From positions 1 to 25,538 of IMG/VR virus record IMGVR_UViG_3300044681_000973: DNA of 25,538 nt; one strand, written 5' to 3'. This stretch comes from a virus. Positions within the stretch are counted from its first letter, which is position 1. Each line of letters starts with the position of its first letter. The notes beneath the pieces are model-generated. The model had not been told where the DNA came from. It saw nothing but the letters and a program-made list of their open reading frames with translations, and searched no databases. A program made the translations under genes and the position numbers. Of this stretch, positions 6,860 through 16,346 are shown one piece after another.

Positions 6860-7026
6860 TTTTGACTTATTTCTTTTTGAAGTTCATTATTATTTTGTTT
6901 TAGTTCCATGTATTCACTTAAAAGGGATTGGTATTTTGCTTCTAAGATTGCGTTTTCTTTTTGAAGTAATGCATTCTTTTGCACAAAAACGTTAATTAAT
7001 ACATTAATATCAACTTCAGTTTCCAT
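6856..7026 (-). CDS. Small coiled-coil protein between fibre-like gene and gp13
   Basis: I place the start at the ATG 7024-7026, giving 56 aa (METEVDINVLINVFVQKNAL at the start). A longer version from 7059 would overlap the upstream gene by 34 nt and add 11 residues. The shorter start overlaps the upstream stop by one base (TGATG) and has a strong GGAGG ribosome-binding site. Residues 10-55 form a heptad-rich helix (LLQKENAILEAKYQSLLSEY, then MELKQNNNELQKEI) typical of a coiled coil. Function is unknown. A chaperone or an oligomerising clip for the preceding fibre-like protein, or for gp13, are possibilities suggested only by position. It ends with ATGA overlap at gp13. Confidence 0.7.
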   Translation of the reverse strand: METEVDINVLINVFVQKNALLQKENAILEAKYQSLLSEYMELKQNNNELQKEISQK

Positions 7027-8351
7027 CAGTAACTTCCTCCATCGATTGTGTTTGTCCATACTGGGACATTTGATCCCAGTGTTGTTGTAAGTATATAGTT
7101 AGAAGTGCTTATACCAGTTCCTGGAGATCCGGTATGATTAACATAACCATCAGAATCTAAGTATGCAATTCCGTATTGATTTACTTCAGCGGGCTGCAAA
7201 TAAATTCCCCTAATATCTATATATCCCCTAGTACCACTAACAACACCATTTGTAATGGTAGTTTCTGGTATATATGTCCATTTTTTCGTTGAATCGTCAT
7301 ATCCAAAAAATCCTTTTCTGTTTGCAGTATAACCTACTCCAGCCGAAGAATCATTATAGTCGAAAGAAATTCCTCTATCCGTATTAGTATCATAGCCATG
7401 ATCTATAGTTAGCTGGGAACCAGAAGAAATTCCTGCTGTAGTAACTCCTGCTATCGTAATTGTTTTTGACGTTGAATTATAAGCTGTAATTGTTCTAAGT
7501 TGGATGCTTGGATTTAATCCACTAATGCCATTGATAATATCTCCAGTATTAATCCCAACAACCGAATCTAAAGTAAAAATACTTGCTCCTATGGAAACAT
7601 TTCCTATAACTGTTCTAACAGTGGATGAATCTCCAATATTAAATATTATTTCGTTACTACTCAATATTGATGAATTTACTATTGAGCTTGTTCCATCAAC
7701 TTGAAGATTTCCCTTTATTACTACAGTTCCACCATTATGAAGACCTTCAGGGCTTGGATCTAAGTATAAGACATCTGAAGTAGATTTAGTATAAATTCTA
7801 TTTGATCCAATTCCAACAGAATCTATAACTAAATCACCACTAACAATTCCTCCCGCTGTTATATTTACTGTTGAAGCTGTAATCCCACCCCCAACAACAA
7901 CTCCATTAATTACATTAAAAAAATCAATATACTTATTTTGATCTACAATGACTGCAGAATCTGCCGTTAAAATTCCATGTTCTTGATCGAGCATGGAAGT
8001 ATAATATTCTCCACCAACTTGAACAGCATTTCCTGTGCTATTACCAACCCAAAGTCTTCCTCCAGTATCTCCCGCAGTTCCAATTCCGGTTGAAACTGCA
8101 GGCTCTCCGAATTCTAAAGAAAATGAAGTTGTTGCTAAAGAAGTTCTTTTAATTCTTAATTTTGTACTTTGATTTACATCTAGCGTATTAGTAACTTTCC
8201 ATTTACCCTCAGCAAAATTATAACGAAGATATGATCCCTCTACTGCACCAGTAACATCAAACCCAGGAATATCATTAACTGAAGTATTTAAACTTCCTAC
8301 AACTTTAATTGCGCTTTGATCTGCTAATCTTACTCTTATTTCAGAAGTCAT
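7026..8351 (-). CDS. Putative fibre/whisker-like virion structural protein
   Basis: A 441-aa beta-rich protein that occupies the place of the T4 gp11/gp12/wac genes, just upstream of the neck genes. Visible segments are an N-terminus with IRVRLADQSAIKVVGSLN, a middle part with GGRLWVGNSTG, VDQNKYIDFFNVINGVV and GIVSGDLVIDSVGIGSNRIY, and then DVLYLDPSPEGLHNGG followed by VVIKGNLQVDGTSSIVNSSI. The last segment is typical of marine phage fibre-type proteins (recollection), and YLDSDGYVNHTGS lies near the C-terminus. No catalytic motif or membrane segment is seen. The start overlaps the upstream gene by 4 nt, and GGAG stands 10 nt before the ATG. A whisker, short fibre or collar role is possible. 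The sequence does not resemble T4 fibritin clearly enough for a name. Confidence 0.72.
   Translation of the reverse strand: MTSEIRVRLADQSAIKVVGSLNTSVNDIPGFDVTGAVEGSYLRYNFAEGKWKVTNTLDVNQSTKLRIKRTSLATTSFSLEFGEPAVSTGIGTAGDTGGRLWVGNSTGNAVQVGGEYYTSMLDQEHGILTADSAVIVDQNKYIDFFNVINGVVVGGGITASTVNITAGGIVSGDLVIDSVGIGSNRIYTKSTSDVLYLDPSPEGLHNGGTVVIKGNLQVDGTSSIVNSSILSSNEIIFNIGDSSTVRTVIGNVSIGASIFTLDSVVGINTGDIINGISGLNPSIQLRTITAYNSTSKTITIAGVTTAGISSGSQLTIDHGYDTNTDRGISFDYNDSSAGVGYTANRKGFFGYDDSTKKWTYIPETTITNGVVSGTRGYIDIRGIYLQPAEVNQYGIAYLDSDGYVNHTGSPGTGISTSNYILTTTLGSNVPVWTNTIDGGSY
7033..7040 (-). promoter_or_regulatory. Ribosome-binding site that decides the 56-aa gene start
   Basis: The minus strand reads GGAGGAAG, inside the last codons of the 441-aa gene, with GGAGG ending 9 nt before the ATG at 7024-7026. 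It supports the internal methionine as the true start instead of the ATG at 7057-7059. Confidence 0.65.
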
Positions 8352-8686
8352 GTGGTAGAAACTCCTGCTGTTACTGTAACTATTCCCTCAACGACCCGTG
8401 TTTTAACATTATTTCCATCAGTAAGTAGAAGATCATATACATATTTTCCGGGCTTCATTGTTGAAGTTATCGTAGACCCCAAAGAAATTCTAACTTGTCC
8501 TACAGGAGGAGCTGGAAACGAAACTCCAAGACCAACTTTTGTTCTACTTGTTGGATGTTTTTTAATATGACAAATTCCAGAATATCCCGACATATTAATC
8601 GGGCTATTATTACTATCTTCGAGTAAAAATAAATTTGTGTAGTCTGCTCCCTGGGGAATAACTAAATTTACAACTCTGGCTATCAT
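8348..8686 (-). CDS. Small beta-sandwich-like structural protein
   Basis: A 112-aa protein with the layout of a short immunoglobulin-like or BppU-N-like beta domain: VVNLVIPQGADYTNLFLLED (5-24), PINMSGYSGICHIKKH (29-44), GQVRISLGS, then MKPGKYVYDLLLTDGN (77-92) and RVVEGIVTVTAGVST at the end. Such 'IPQGaxYxxxFxLxDxxGxPInLtGY' proteins are common beside baseplate and fibre genes of T4-like marine phages, usually left as hypothetical. The domain type is inferred from the pattern. It is the first gene after a perfect TATAAATA late promoter (29 nt from the ATG), so it may lead a late transcript that runs through gp13-gp15. The ribosome-binding site is weak. Its stop overlaps the next start by ATGA. 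Confidence 0.72.
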   Translation of the reverse strand: MIARVVNLVIPQGADYTNLFLLEDSNNSPINMSGYSGICHIKKHPTSRTKVGLGVSFPAPPVGQVRISLGSTITSTMKPGKYVYDLLLTDGNNVKTRVVEGIVTVTAGVSTT

Positions 8687-8715
8687 CTTTGGTTACAGGA
8701 CTAGCATTTGTTAAA

Positions 8716-8723
8716 TATTTATA
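8716..8723 (-). promoter_or_regulatory. T4-type late promoter
   Basis: The minus strand reads TATAAATA, the exact consensus -10 of T4 late promoters recognised by the gp55 sigma factor. It sits across the stop codon of the 67-aa gene and 29 nt before the ATG of the 112-aa gene, in one of the few intergenic gaps (32 nt). I saw no other perfect copy on this strand. The position fits a start of transcription near 8709-8710. Confidence 0.7.
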
Positions 8724-8922
8724 ACTTTTCAATTAACTTGTATACTAATTCTTTAAGCTCAGACACATCTTTTTTCAAATCTTCAATTTCGTTTTTTTCT
8801 TGAAGTTTTCTATTTCGGGATTCAATGTATGCATTATACGCACTTTTATCTTTGTTAATTATAGCCATAGAAGTCTCATCTCGGTACAGATGAGACTCCC
8901 CCTCAACTCGTACTAAATTCAT
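8719..8922 (-). CDS. Small coiled-coil protein downstream of the DUF4815 gene
   Basis: A 67-aa protein that starts in an ATGA overlap with the end of the DUF4815 gene. The N-terminal half is a conserved-looking motif (VRVEGESHLYRDETSMAIIN, then KSAYNAYIESRNRK). The C-terminal half is a charged heptad helix (NEIEDLKKDVSELKELVYKL), probably a coiled coil. Short proteins of this shape (LxRDexSxAIIN...YxxY) are found at this place in other T4-like marine phages (recollection), and no function is known. The first codons overlap a perfect 10-bp inverted repeat, so the DNA here may carry an RNA signal as well as code. A role in assembly of the preceding giant tail protein is possible from position only. 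Confidence 0.75.
   Translation of the reverse strand: MNLVRVEGESHLYRDETSMAIINKDKSAYNAYIESRNRKLQEKNEIEDLKKDVSELKELVYKLIEKL
8872..8897 (-). terminator. Perfect 10-bp hairpin just after the DUF4815 stop
   Basis: AGTCTCATCT and AGATGAGACT flank a 6-nt loop, a perfect 10-bp inverted repeat. It starts 21 nt after the DUF4815 stop codon and lies in the first codons of the 67-aa gene. The following bases (TCTATGGC) are not a U-run, so classic intrinsic termination is doubtful. An RNA-stability, processing or attenuation hairpin is equally possible. Confidence 0.45.
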
Positions 8923-11900
8923 GCTAATGCTATTGCAGATAGATTTGATATTAATGGAGGCGTTGCTTGGTTAGTTCCCGCCATAATCACTTTTATCATA
9001 AATCCCGTAAATGGTTGTAAGTTATCAACTTTATAAGAATAATCTAAAAATTCTGAAGAATTTACTTCCAAATTATTTCCAGTGCCATCATCTATTTGAT
9101 TTGACCCTGGGAAAAATGTATACGGTTGAGTAGTATCGGGAGAATCTGCTCTAAAAACTTTATACATCACTCTTATATCGTTAGAGTCATATTTTATTGC
9201 AGTAAACCTTACGTCCAAAGAAGTAGCAGGATTTTCAAGAATAACTTTTTGACTAACATAAGTTGCGGCATGAGGATCTAATCCGGTTTGATTAACTCTA
9301 GGATCTGAAATCACATCATCTATCGGTTTATCGATTCTGTTAGTAGTAGTTATAACATTAACTCTATCTAAATCGATAATTGGGCTTACATTCTCATTTG
9401 CCGTTGTTAAAAATAGTTCCATAAACATGGATTTATTTTTTGGTATATTTGTTAAAAATGCAGTTTCATTTACGTCGGAACATATTATTCTTGGGGAGTT
9501 AAAATAATTAATTTGATTTAATGATATTTCATCAAATCCCTGATCTGTAAATGAGGATTCTGTTCCATTTACGCTAGTTCCTGATACTGTTCTTAGTCTA
9601 GCTGAAACCTGGGTTTTATCTAAAGCCAAGAATTTTATATTTGGCCTTATTGTTTCAAATGCAATATTTTGAGTTGCGGTAGCGTTTATTCCACCAACTT
9701 GTTTTGTTTTTGCAAACCTCAAAATTGGAAATCCATTAGCAACACTTCCATCTCTAACGATTCCGACAGATGAATTTGAGGTATCAAGTTTTAAATAATA
9801 CTCATCAATAGAATTGTTTAAGACTTCATTACTACTCGATAAGGAGTGTGTTTTATTAATCCTTCTCAAGGAAACTCCAGACAGTTCATACTTGTAAACT
9901 AAATCACCAATTTCATGTTGATTCGCAATCGTAGAATCAACTTTTCTAATAATTCCGGTTAAGGAACTACTTCCCGCATCAACTCCAGTATATCCAATAA
10001 TTTCTGAATTTACTATAACATATCCTGGATTAGAAGCAGAAACAGAAACATTTTCAAAACTTGTAAATATCCCAACTGAAGAAACTGGTATGGACGAAGA
10101 TGCTGTTGCCAGATAAACCTGTGTTAATTTTTCTGGAGGTAAATCCGAAGTTACATTACTTATAACTACTAGATTTGATTTTGAATGCATTCCATGATTT
10201 CTGTGATTTACTTTAAAATGCAATCCATCTGAATCTGAATTTGAAACCAAACTTACCGGAATTGTAGGATCCGAAGTTGCATTATAGAAAAATGTTTTCG
10301 CAACTCCAGCATCTACCCACCTGAGAGAATTTGCGAGATCGAATGTTCCCTGAACATCTTCAACAATGATGGAATTGTACGCTGATACAATTCCAACATT
10401 AAACCTAACATTTTCACTTAAAGCTCCAAGTTTAAGTTGAACAACATCACCAACTGCATAACCTCTTCCTCCTGCAGTGACTGTAGCAACTCCAATATTC
10501 CCATTATTTACTGTTACTTGAGCCACTCCTCCAGTTCCAAATCCAGTTACGGAAACTATATTTACGTTTGTAAACGTATATTGTCCCGAGGATGGAGTTA
10601 CTCCAGATCCGACGTTATTGATTGTTAAAGCTAGTGTGCTGCCAATTCCAATCGCCCCCAGAGTATTTACTAGTCTTCCAGTTGCATTTGTATTATTATT
10701 TTGTGTTATAATAGTACCAATTCCAAGTGGAGTTGATATGGTATTTGCTAATCCAATTATTACTTGATTTGATATAGTTTTAATTGGTTCTGGCTTTAAT
10801 TTCGCAATTTGATTATTTCCCAAATTTAAACTTGGGTTATATGATGTAAATGTTCCGGGTTCTCTACTAAATTTTGCACCATAAATTGTAAACTTAAGAT
10901 CTTCTAATTGACTTGGATCCCAAGTAGCTCCATTTTGTGATTTGAATAGTGATCCCAAATAAGGTTGCTGTGAAACAATTACTCGTTGAGATTCTGATAG
11001 ATTGGCTGAAGAGATATCAACCTCTCCCATTCTAGAAATCCAAGTCAAATAATTTGAAGAATCAGTTACTAAAACTAGAGCATATTCACCGCCATCCTTT
11101 AAGTAAATTGGAGATGGGAAAGTAAATTTAGTTGGAATAGATGCATCATTAGAAATACTAACGTCACTAGGCTGAAGAGTAACTTCAGCAAATGGTAAAA
11201 TTGTTGAAGTTGGAACTCCTCCAGACAGAGAACGTATTTGACACGAAACCGGCAATGTGGCATCTTTGCTATAAAAATATACTTCAGCGGAAGTTAAGAA
11301 AAATCCACCGGCAGAATCAACTATGAATGATTCGGCAAGCGGATCATACCAATTTCCGATTCTAGTTGTAGTTGTTTGATCTAGTATGGTGGAAACCGGA
11401 GATAAATCTCTAGTTTCGGTCACTCTTCCCTCAATAACCCTGGATTCAGAAGCGGGAATTCTTTGAACCTCAGCATTTCTTGTGGATAATGTCACTTCTT
11501 GAGAAATGTTTAATTCACCAGCAGCAGTAAATGATGATTCTACTTGACTTATTACTTCTCCCGGTATATACTTATTGTCCTTATCTGAGATTAACAAGAA
11601 TGTTTTTGTTCCTGTTCGGAATTTAGGACTTGATGTTATATTTGGATTTGGAATATAAAATGATCCTATAAATGTTCCAGCTTCATCTGAAACAAATCTT
11701 TTTCTTGATACAACAGCAATTGCACCACTTGTTTGCCCCACAAGTCTTGATCCAGTAATAAAATATCCATAATATTGGGATTCTGATTTAATTTCTAATG
11801 AGCTGGTATCAATATTCAAAATTGTTGTTGATGCTGAGTAGTTTGATGGCAAGGTTTCATTGACATTATATGGATTTCTTTGGTAAACTTCAGTTGGATT

Positions 11901-14900
11901 AAGAACATCACCATACTTGTGATTAGCCTTTGCTATTTTCCCACTAAAAATTGCAGATTCTCCAGACCATCGGCCCGAAAAGGCACGAACAGTTTCTCCT
12001 GGAACAAAAATTCCAGAAACCATTGAAATCTCAACTAGTTTTGGCATTGTATATTCAAATACATCTACATTATTAAAGAAAGGATAAAATAATGTACTTG
12101 GTTTTACTCGTTTTGCAATCAATTCAATGTTACGTTCCCTCATGAATGGAATTATTTCTCTTCCAACTAATCTGTCGCCTAAACTGACAGTATTGACATC
12201 TTCAGTGACTTTAAATTGAACCCCTGTTCTAGATTCAGAACCTATGGTCCTATATGTTTCCTCTAAAACTCTTTCCGAAGTTAAGGTTCTTGTTGTTGTA
12301 CTTGAAAATGTTGGAGCTATAAATGGCCATTCATCTCTTCTGGCAGTTCCTGCTCTAACTTCTGGACCAGTCTCACTATTAAGTCTAACATTAGTTACTC
12401 TTTCTGCCGAACCAATTAATTCTCTTCCAGTCCACTGTGTTTCCCATGCACCCCAATCGACAGGACTCATTCCAGTATTTGGATCTATGCCCAAAACGTT
12501 CATTAAGGCATCATAATTTCCTTCTTGCTTTACATTTTTAACTTCTAATTTTTTCTCTTCAAACCATGTGTCTGAATTTGGATTGAGAGTAAGAGTTCCT
12601 GTCCACGTAACAACTGAAAATGGATTTACATTTTCAACACGAGTAGCAAATCTTTGCTTAATTTTTTCAACTTCAGTATATTTCAACATTGCAAGTTTGC
12701 CAGATTTAACAATATTTGAACTGTATTCCGCAGTAAAATCTGGATATAAATCTAGTGAGGTTGTATAGTGTGACGGTCTTAAAACTCCTTCAACGGGATC
12801 TATACTCGCATTAAAATCCGGATGAGAGATAGTATGGCTAGAGTGATTATTAAAATTATCAACGAAAAATCCACTTTTGAATCTGTCTAATCCAGTAACG
12901 GCATCTTTTATTGATAAATTTTTAGTATTAGTTTCAAGTAAAGATAGTGAAGTTAATTTTTCAACTTCAGTAATTCTATTTTCAAGTTTTTCAATATCTT
13001 TCATTGTATAACGCTTATGTTTTGAAGTCGTTATTTTTACATCTTGTTTTACATTATATACATATGGATTTACTTTAACTGTTGCAATTTCCAATGATCG
13101 TGTAGTATCAATTGGCTGAACTGGATTTTCTGAAGGAACTCCACTTCTAACAACAAAAATACCATCTTTAGATAAGTAAACTTTATCAATTCTTCCGAGA
13201 TAGAATGAATAGTCTAATAGTATCGAAGATGTATTTTTTATTGGGTTTGTTACGTTTGTTCCAGAGGATGTAAAATTTCTTGAGCCAAATTCAAATGGAG
13301 ATAAAGTTGCAGAAGCTGGATTGTAATCACTAACTCTTGGTCTTATATCGATAATATCTGAAGCTTTTAAATTGCCGGAAATTGATGGAAGGTTGTTTTT
13401 ATAATTTTCCGATGAAAAACTGGAAACGCAAATAAAATCTCCAGTATTCCCCGAAGCACTAGTATAATAATCATAAACAATGGTTATCTTTCTTGTAGGA
13501 ACTTCAGCACCAATTTTTCTAATAATTTTTCCATAATCGACATATTCAGGAAGGTTTCCGCTATCAAATGAATAAAGGCTTGAAATGTTTTTTGATGGAA
13601 CATTCACACTAGAAATTTTAGCAGAAATATTCGAATTTGGGATAAAAATATTTTCATCTTGAACAAAAATTGAATCATTTTCATACGTAAATGTAATTGA
13701 CGATGCAGTTACTGATACAATTTTTCCAATTGCCTTTGATGTTCTTCCATTAACATATTGACCAGGAAGTAGCGATAAAATACTTCCATTAATTTCCGAT
13801 AAATCAATTTTAGGTAAAATCGGATCATTTAAATCTGAAGATTCATAAATTCCATTTATCCTTATAACATCAGCTACATTTAAGCAAATTTCCGAGTCTT
13901 GTACTCTAGTTCCATATATTGTATTATACGTTAATCCATCTATTGCTGCTGATGATTGTTGCTTATTTGATCTATTGATGGTTAGTGCAGCAGAACTAAT
14001 TAAAATTCTCTCCTGAGGCTTAGGATTTATTTTTTCTAGTGTAGCAGTTAAAATTGCATTAGAACTTGTAGATTTTGACAGCTGTGAAATTGTTATAGTC
14101 TTTGCAGAGTTTGATAGTACAATTTTTCCTGGAGATAAAGTTTCTATTGTTCCATCGCTATATGTTAAATTGTAATCCGTTGGACTAAAATCTTTGAAAA
14201 ATAAATTTGAATCCGATTCCGTTACAGTAAATGTGGATGAAGATACATTACTAGTGTAAGATTTTTTAATCGATAATCTAGTTTTAGCTAAATTTACTGT
14301 CGCAATGTTTGGATGTGGAAGTGTCTCATATAAATCTCTAGCTGCTTTATTTTTCAATTCTCCTGAGACAATAACTAGATCATTTACAGTTATTGTTGAT
14401 CCCGGAAGAGTTCCATCGTTAATATTTGTTGTGCTACTAATTCCAGAAACAGTAAATGATTTTAAATTAGAAGCTACCGCAGTAACCTTATTATATGTAG
14501 AATCTGTCCCGGATGGTTTAGTATATCGAATTACGTCCCCAACTTTTGGGGGATTAACTGATGATGTTGTTATTCCAATAGTTACATTACCACCACTCGT
14601 AATTGTAAACGCAGTAGAAGTGGGAGCAATTTGCTTAGATTTGTTTAAAATTAAATCTGCAGAAAACACAGATGCAGTTACAGAATCTGTTCCAAAAATA
14701 GATTTTACATCATCAAATCCATAATCTCTTACTGTGGTTATTGTTTGAGGAATTCTTACTTCATTAACAATTAATTGCTCCCCAACCATAAAAGTTCCCT
14801 TAGTATCATATAAAGTTACTGAGGATGATCCTGAAACGGACTGCCTTAAAAATCCTGTAGCACCACTATTTGAACCTTCTATTTTAGCGGGGGCAGATAT

Positions 14901-16343
14901 AGTTACACTACTTCCCAAAGTTAAACTAGTAAATGTTGTAATATCGTAAATTAAAAGTTCATATTCCGTTGTATCATTTAAATAAACCGAATTTGTCTGA
15001 TGAAAATCATAAATTCTTGCTAAGCCAATTTGATTTCCTGAAATAGTACTCGGGCTAGAATTGTTTATCCTACTATCCGTTAAGACAACAGTATCCGTAT
15101 ATGCAAATCCAACCCTAGGGGAACCATATACATTATTAACTAAAATACTGGAACATGAAACAAAATTTATAGCAGAATTTTCTACACTTTTTGTTGTTCT
15201 TGCTTTAGGAATATCGATAAGTGTTGATGATATTTTTTCAATATCATATCCTTCAACATAAGCCTTTCCTGGACTTATATCTAAAGTTAATAGTTCTTCC
15301 GATGGTTTTTGTCCGGATAATGTAGTTTGATCTTCGGTATAAACTCCGTTATTTCCTTTATAATCATTTAAATTTTCTTTTGCAAAAATTTCAAAATCTT
15401 TTACTGAATAGTTTCCAGACTCATCATACGTTCTTTTTGCAAGTAAATCTTTAAAATAAGTTTCATTTGATTTAGGTGGAGTAAATTCTTGAAGAGAACC
15501 ATTTAAAACTCTCATTAACTCTATAAAATTTTCATCATTAAAGTCTTCAATATCTTTTTTTATTAATCTTGTAGATATTTTTAGTCTATCCGCACCTGGA
15601 GCTGCAAAATTAGAATACCCTTGAGCATTATCATTTAGAGATTCATCGTCAAAGGAATTTATCAAATCTTCTTCAATTAAAAGACCAATTCTTGCGCTAG
15701 GAGTAATTGAATACTGATCTATAATTATCGTTTGCTTCAAAACTTTTACAAAATGTCCACGAATAAAATAGATACCATCATTTATTGCAGCTATAGATGC
15801 ATTTCCTGTGGCATTTTCTGCAACTACTGTGGCAAATGGAGAATTTTCACGAATAATTGTAGTTCCATTTAATTCAATGCTTGTATTTGTAATTAAAATT
15901 TCTCCGGGTTGAAATTTGTTGCCCGTAAAATCTGTAGTATCTGAAGATGCGTATCTGAAATATAGGGTATTTAATCCTAAAGTTGATTCCGAATTTGTAA
16001 GAACCAACTCCACCTTTGCGCTAATTCCGGTTGTTTGCCCAGTAATTGTAACTCCAATGAGCTTGTCTAAATATGAATTAATATTTGCACCGAAATAAAC
16101 TGAATCTAAACAAACATAATCTATACGATTATCATAGGAAGTTTGCCCAGGAATTACTTTCGTTCCCTCCTTAAAAAAATGATTTCCAAATGACTCGATT
16201 TGATTCTGTAATATTGACTGTAATGTACTTAATTCTCTAGCCTGAACTGGATATCCTGGCTTAAAAAGAACTCTTTTGTAGTTTTTATCTTCATTAAAGT
16301 CGTCAAAATATGGACTTATGTTTAGATTAGTATTTTGTGGCAT
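8919..16343 (-). CDS. Giant DUF4815-domain tail/baseplate protein
   Basis: A 2474-aa virion structural protein. The N-terminus is the recognisable DUF4815 opening: NLNISPYFDDFNEDKNYKRV (5-24), LFKPGYPVQARELSTLQSIL (26-45) and SFGNHFFKEGTKVIPG. The domain continues past LLTLDISPGKAYVEGYDIEK near residue 355. A lysine-rich coiled-coil segment lies near 1110 (MKDIEKLENRITEVEKL). The rest is beta-rich, with a GSGY-type repeat near residue 1955 (GGRGYAVGDVVQLKL). The C-terminus resembles other marine members: RVMYKVFRADSPD, then FTGFMIKVIMAGTNQA and a final IALA. DUF4815 proteins of marine T4-like phages are taken as baseplate or fibre components. It stands where T4 has gp9-gp12 and may replace several of them. 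It begins 3 nt after the gp8 stop with a weak ribosome-binding site and overlaps the next gene by ATGA. Confidence 0.85.
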   Translation of the reverse strand: MPQNTNLNISPYFDDFNEDKNYKRVLFKPGYPVQARELSTLQSILQNQIESFGNHFFKEGTKVIPGQTSYDNRIDYVCLDSVYFGANINSYLDKLIGVTITGQTTGISAKVELVLTNSESTLGLNTLYFRYASSDTTDFTGNKFQPGEILITNTSIELNGTTIIRENSPFATVVAENATGNASIAAINDGIYFIRGHFVKVLKQTIIIDQYSITPSARIGLLIEEDLINSFDDESLNDNAQGYSNFAAPGADRLKISTRLIKKDIEDFNDENFIELMRVLNGSLQEFTPPKSNETYFKDLLAKRTYDESGNYSVKDFEIFAKENLNDYKGNNGVYTEDQTTLSGQKPSEELLTLDISPGKAYVEGYDIEKISSTLIDIPKARTTKSVENSAINFVSCSSILVNNVYGSPRVGFAYTDTVVLTDSRINNSSPSTISGNQIGLARIYDFHQTNSVYLNDTTEYELLIYDITTFTSLTLGSSVTISAPAKIEGSNSGATGFLRQSVSGSSSVTLYDTKGTFMVGEQLIVNEVRIPQTITTVRDYGFDDVKSIFGTDSVTASVFSADLILNKSKQIAPTSTAFTITSGGNVTIGITTSSVNPPKVGDVIRYTKPSGTDSTYNKVTAVASNLKSFTVSGISSTTNINDGTLPGSTITVNDLVIVSGELKNKAARDLYETLPHPNIATVNLAKTRLSIKKSYTSNVSSSTFTVTESDSNLFFKDFSPTDYNLTYSDGTIETLSPGKIVLSNSAKTITISQLSKSTSSNAILTATLEKINPKPQERILISSAALTINRSNKQQSSAAIDGLTYNTIYGTRVQDSEICLNVADVIRINGIYESSDLNDPILPKIDLSEINGSILSLLPGQYVNGRTSKAIGKIVSVTASSITFTYENDSIFVQDENIFIPNSNISAKISSVNVPSKNISSLYSFDSGNLPEYVDYGKIIRKIGAEVPTRKITIVYDYYTSASGNTGDFICVSSFSSENYKNNLPSISGNLKASDIIDIRPRVSDYNPASATLSPFEFGSRNFTSSGTNVTNPIKNTSSILLDYSFYLGRIDKVYLSKDGIFVVRSGVPSENPVQPIDTTRSLEIATVKVNPYVYNVKQDVKITTSKHKRYTMKDIEKLENRITEVEKLTSLSLLETNTKNLSIKDAVTGLDRFKSGFFVDNFNNHSSHTISHPDFNASIDPVEGVLRPSHYTTSLDLYPDFTAEYSSNIVKSGKLAMLKYTEVEKIKQRFATRVENVNPFSVVTWTGTLTLNPNSDTWFEEKKLEVKNVKQEGNYDALMNVLGIDPNTGMSPVDWGAWETQWTGRELIGSAERVTNVRLNSETGPEVRAGTARRDEWPFIAPTFSSTTTRTLTSERVLEETYRTIGSESRTGVQFKVTEDVNTVSLGDRLVGREIIPFMRERNIELIAKRVKPSTLFYPFFNNVDVFEYTMPKLVEISMVSGIFVPGETVRAFSGRWSGESAIFSGKIAKANHKYGDVLNPTEVYQRNPYNVNETLPSNYSASTTILNIDTSSLEIKSESQYYGYFITGSRLVGQTSGAIAVVSRKRFVSDEAGTFIGSFYIPNPNITSSPKFRTGTKTFLLISDKDNKYIPGEVISQVESSFTAAGELNISQEVTLSTRNAEVQRIPASESRVIEGRVTETRDLSPVSTILDQTTTTRIGNWYDPLAESFIVDSAGGFFLTSAEVYFYSKDATLPVSCQIRSLSGGVPTSTILPFAEVTLQPSDVSISNDASIPTKFTFPSPIYLKDGGEYALVLVTDSSNYLTWISRMGEVDISSANLSESQRVIVSQQPYLGSLFKSQNGATWDPSQLEDLKFTIYGAKFSREPGTFTSYNPSLNLGNNQIAKLKPEPIKTISNQVIIGLANTISTPLGIGTIITQNNNTNATGRLVNTLGAIGIGSTLALTINNVGSGVTPSSGQYTFTNVNIVSVTGFGTGGVAQVTVNNGNIGVATVTAGGRGYAVGDVVQLKLGALSENVRFNVGIVSAYNSIIVEDVQGTFDLANSLRWVDAGVAKTFFYNATSDPTIPVSLVSNSDSDGLHFKVNHRNHGMHSKSNLVVISNVTSDLPPEKLTQVYLATASSSIPVSSVGIFTSFENVSVSASNPGYVIVNSEIIGYTGVDAGSSSLTGIIRKVDSTIANQHEIGDLVYKYELSGVSLRRINKTHSLSSSNEVLNNSIDEYYLKLDTSNSSVGIVRDGSVANGFPILRFAKTKQVGGINATATQNIAFETIRPNIKFLALDKTQVSARLRTVSGTSVNGTESSFTDQGFDEISLNQINYFNSPRIICSDVNETAFLTNIPKNKSMFMELFLTTANENVSPIIDLDRVNVITTTNRIDKPIDDVISDPRVNQTGLDPHAATYVSQKVILENPATSLDVRFTAIKYDSNDIRVMYKVFRADSPDTTQPYTFFPGSNQIDDGTGNNLEVNSSEFLDYSYKVDNLQPFTGFMIKVIMAGTNQATPPLISNLSAIALA

Positions 16344-16346
16344 TGT

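Noticed and set aside
7027-7059. Longer start (ATG 7057-7059) for the small coiled-coil gene
   Set aside because: It overlaps the upstream gene by 34 nt; the internal ATG has a strong ribosome-binding site and a one-base overlap with the upstream stop.
14305-14724. 139-codon plus-strand open frame
   Set aside because: It lies antisense within the DUF4815 gene, has no family likeness or ribosome-binding site, and reflects the AT-rich, repeat-coded complement. The other plus-strand frames in the window were rejected for the same reason.
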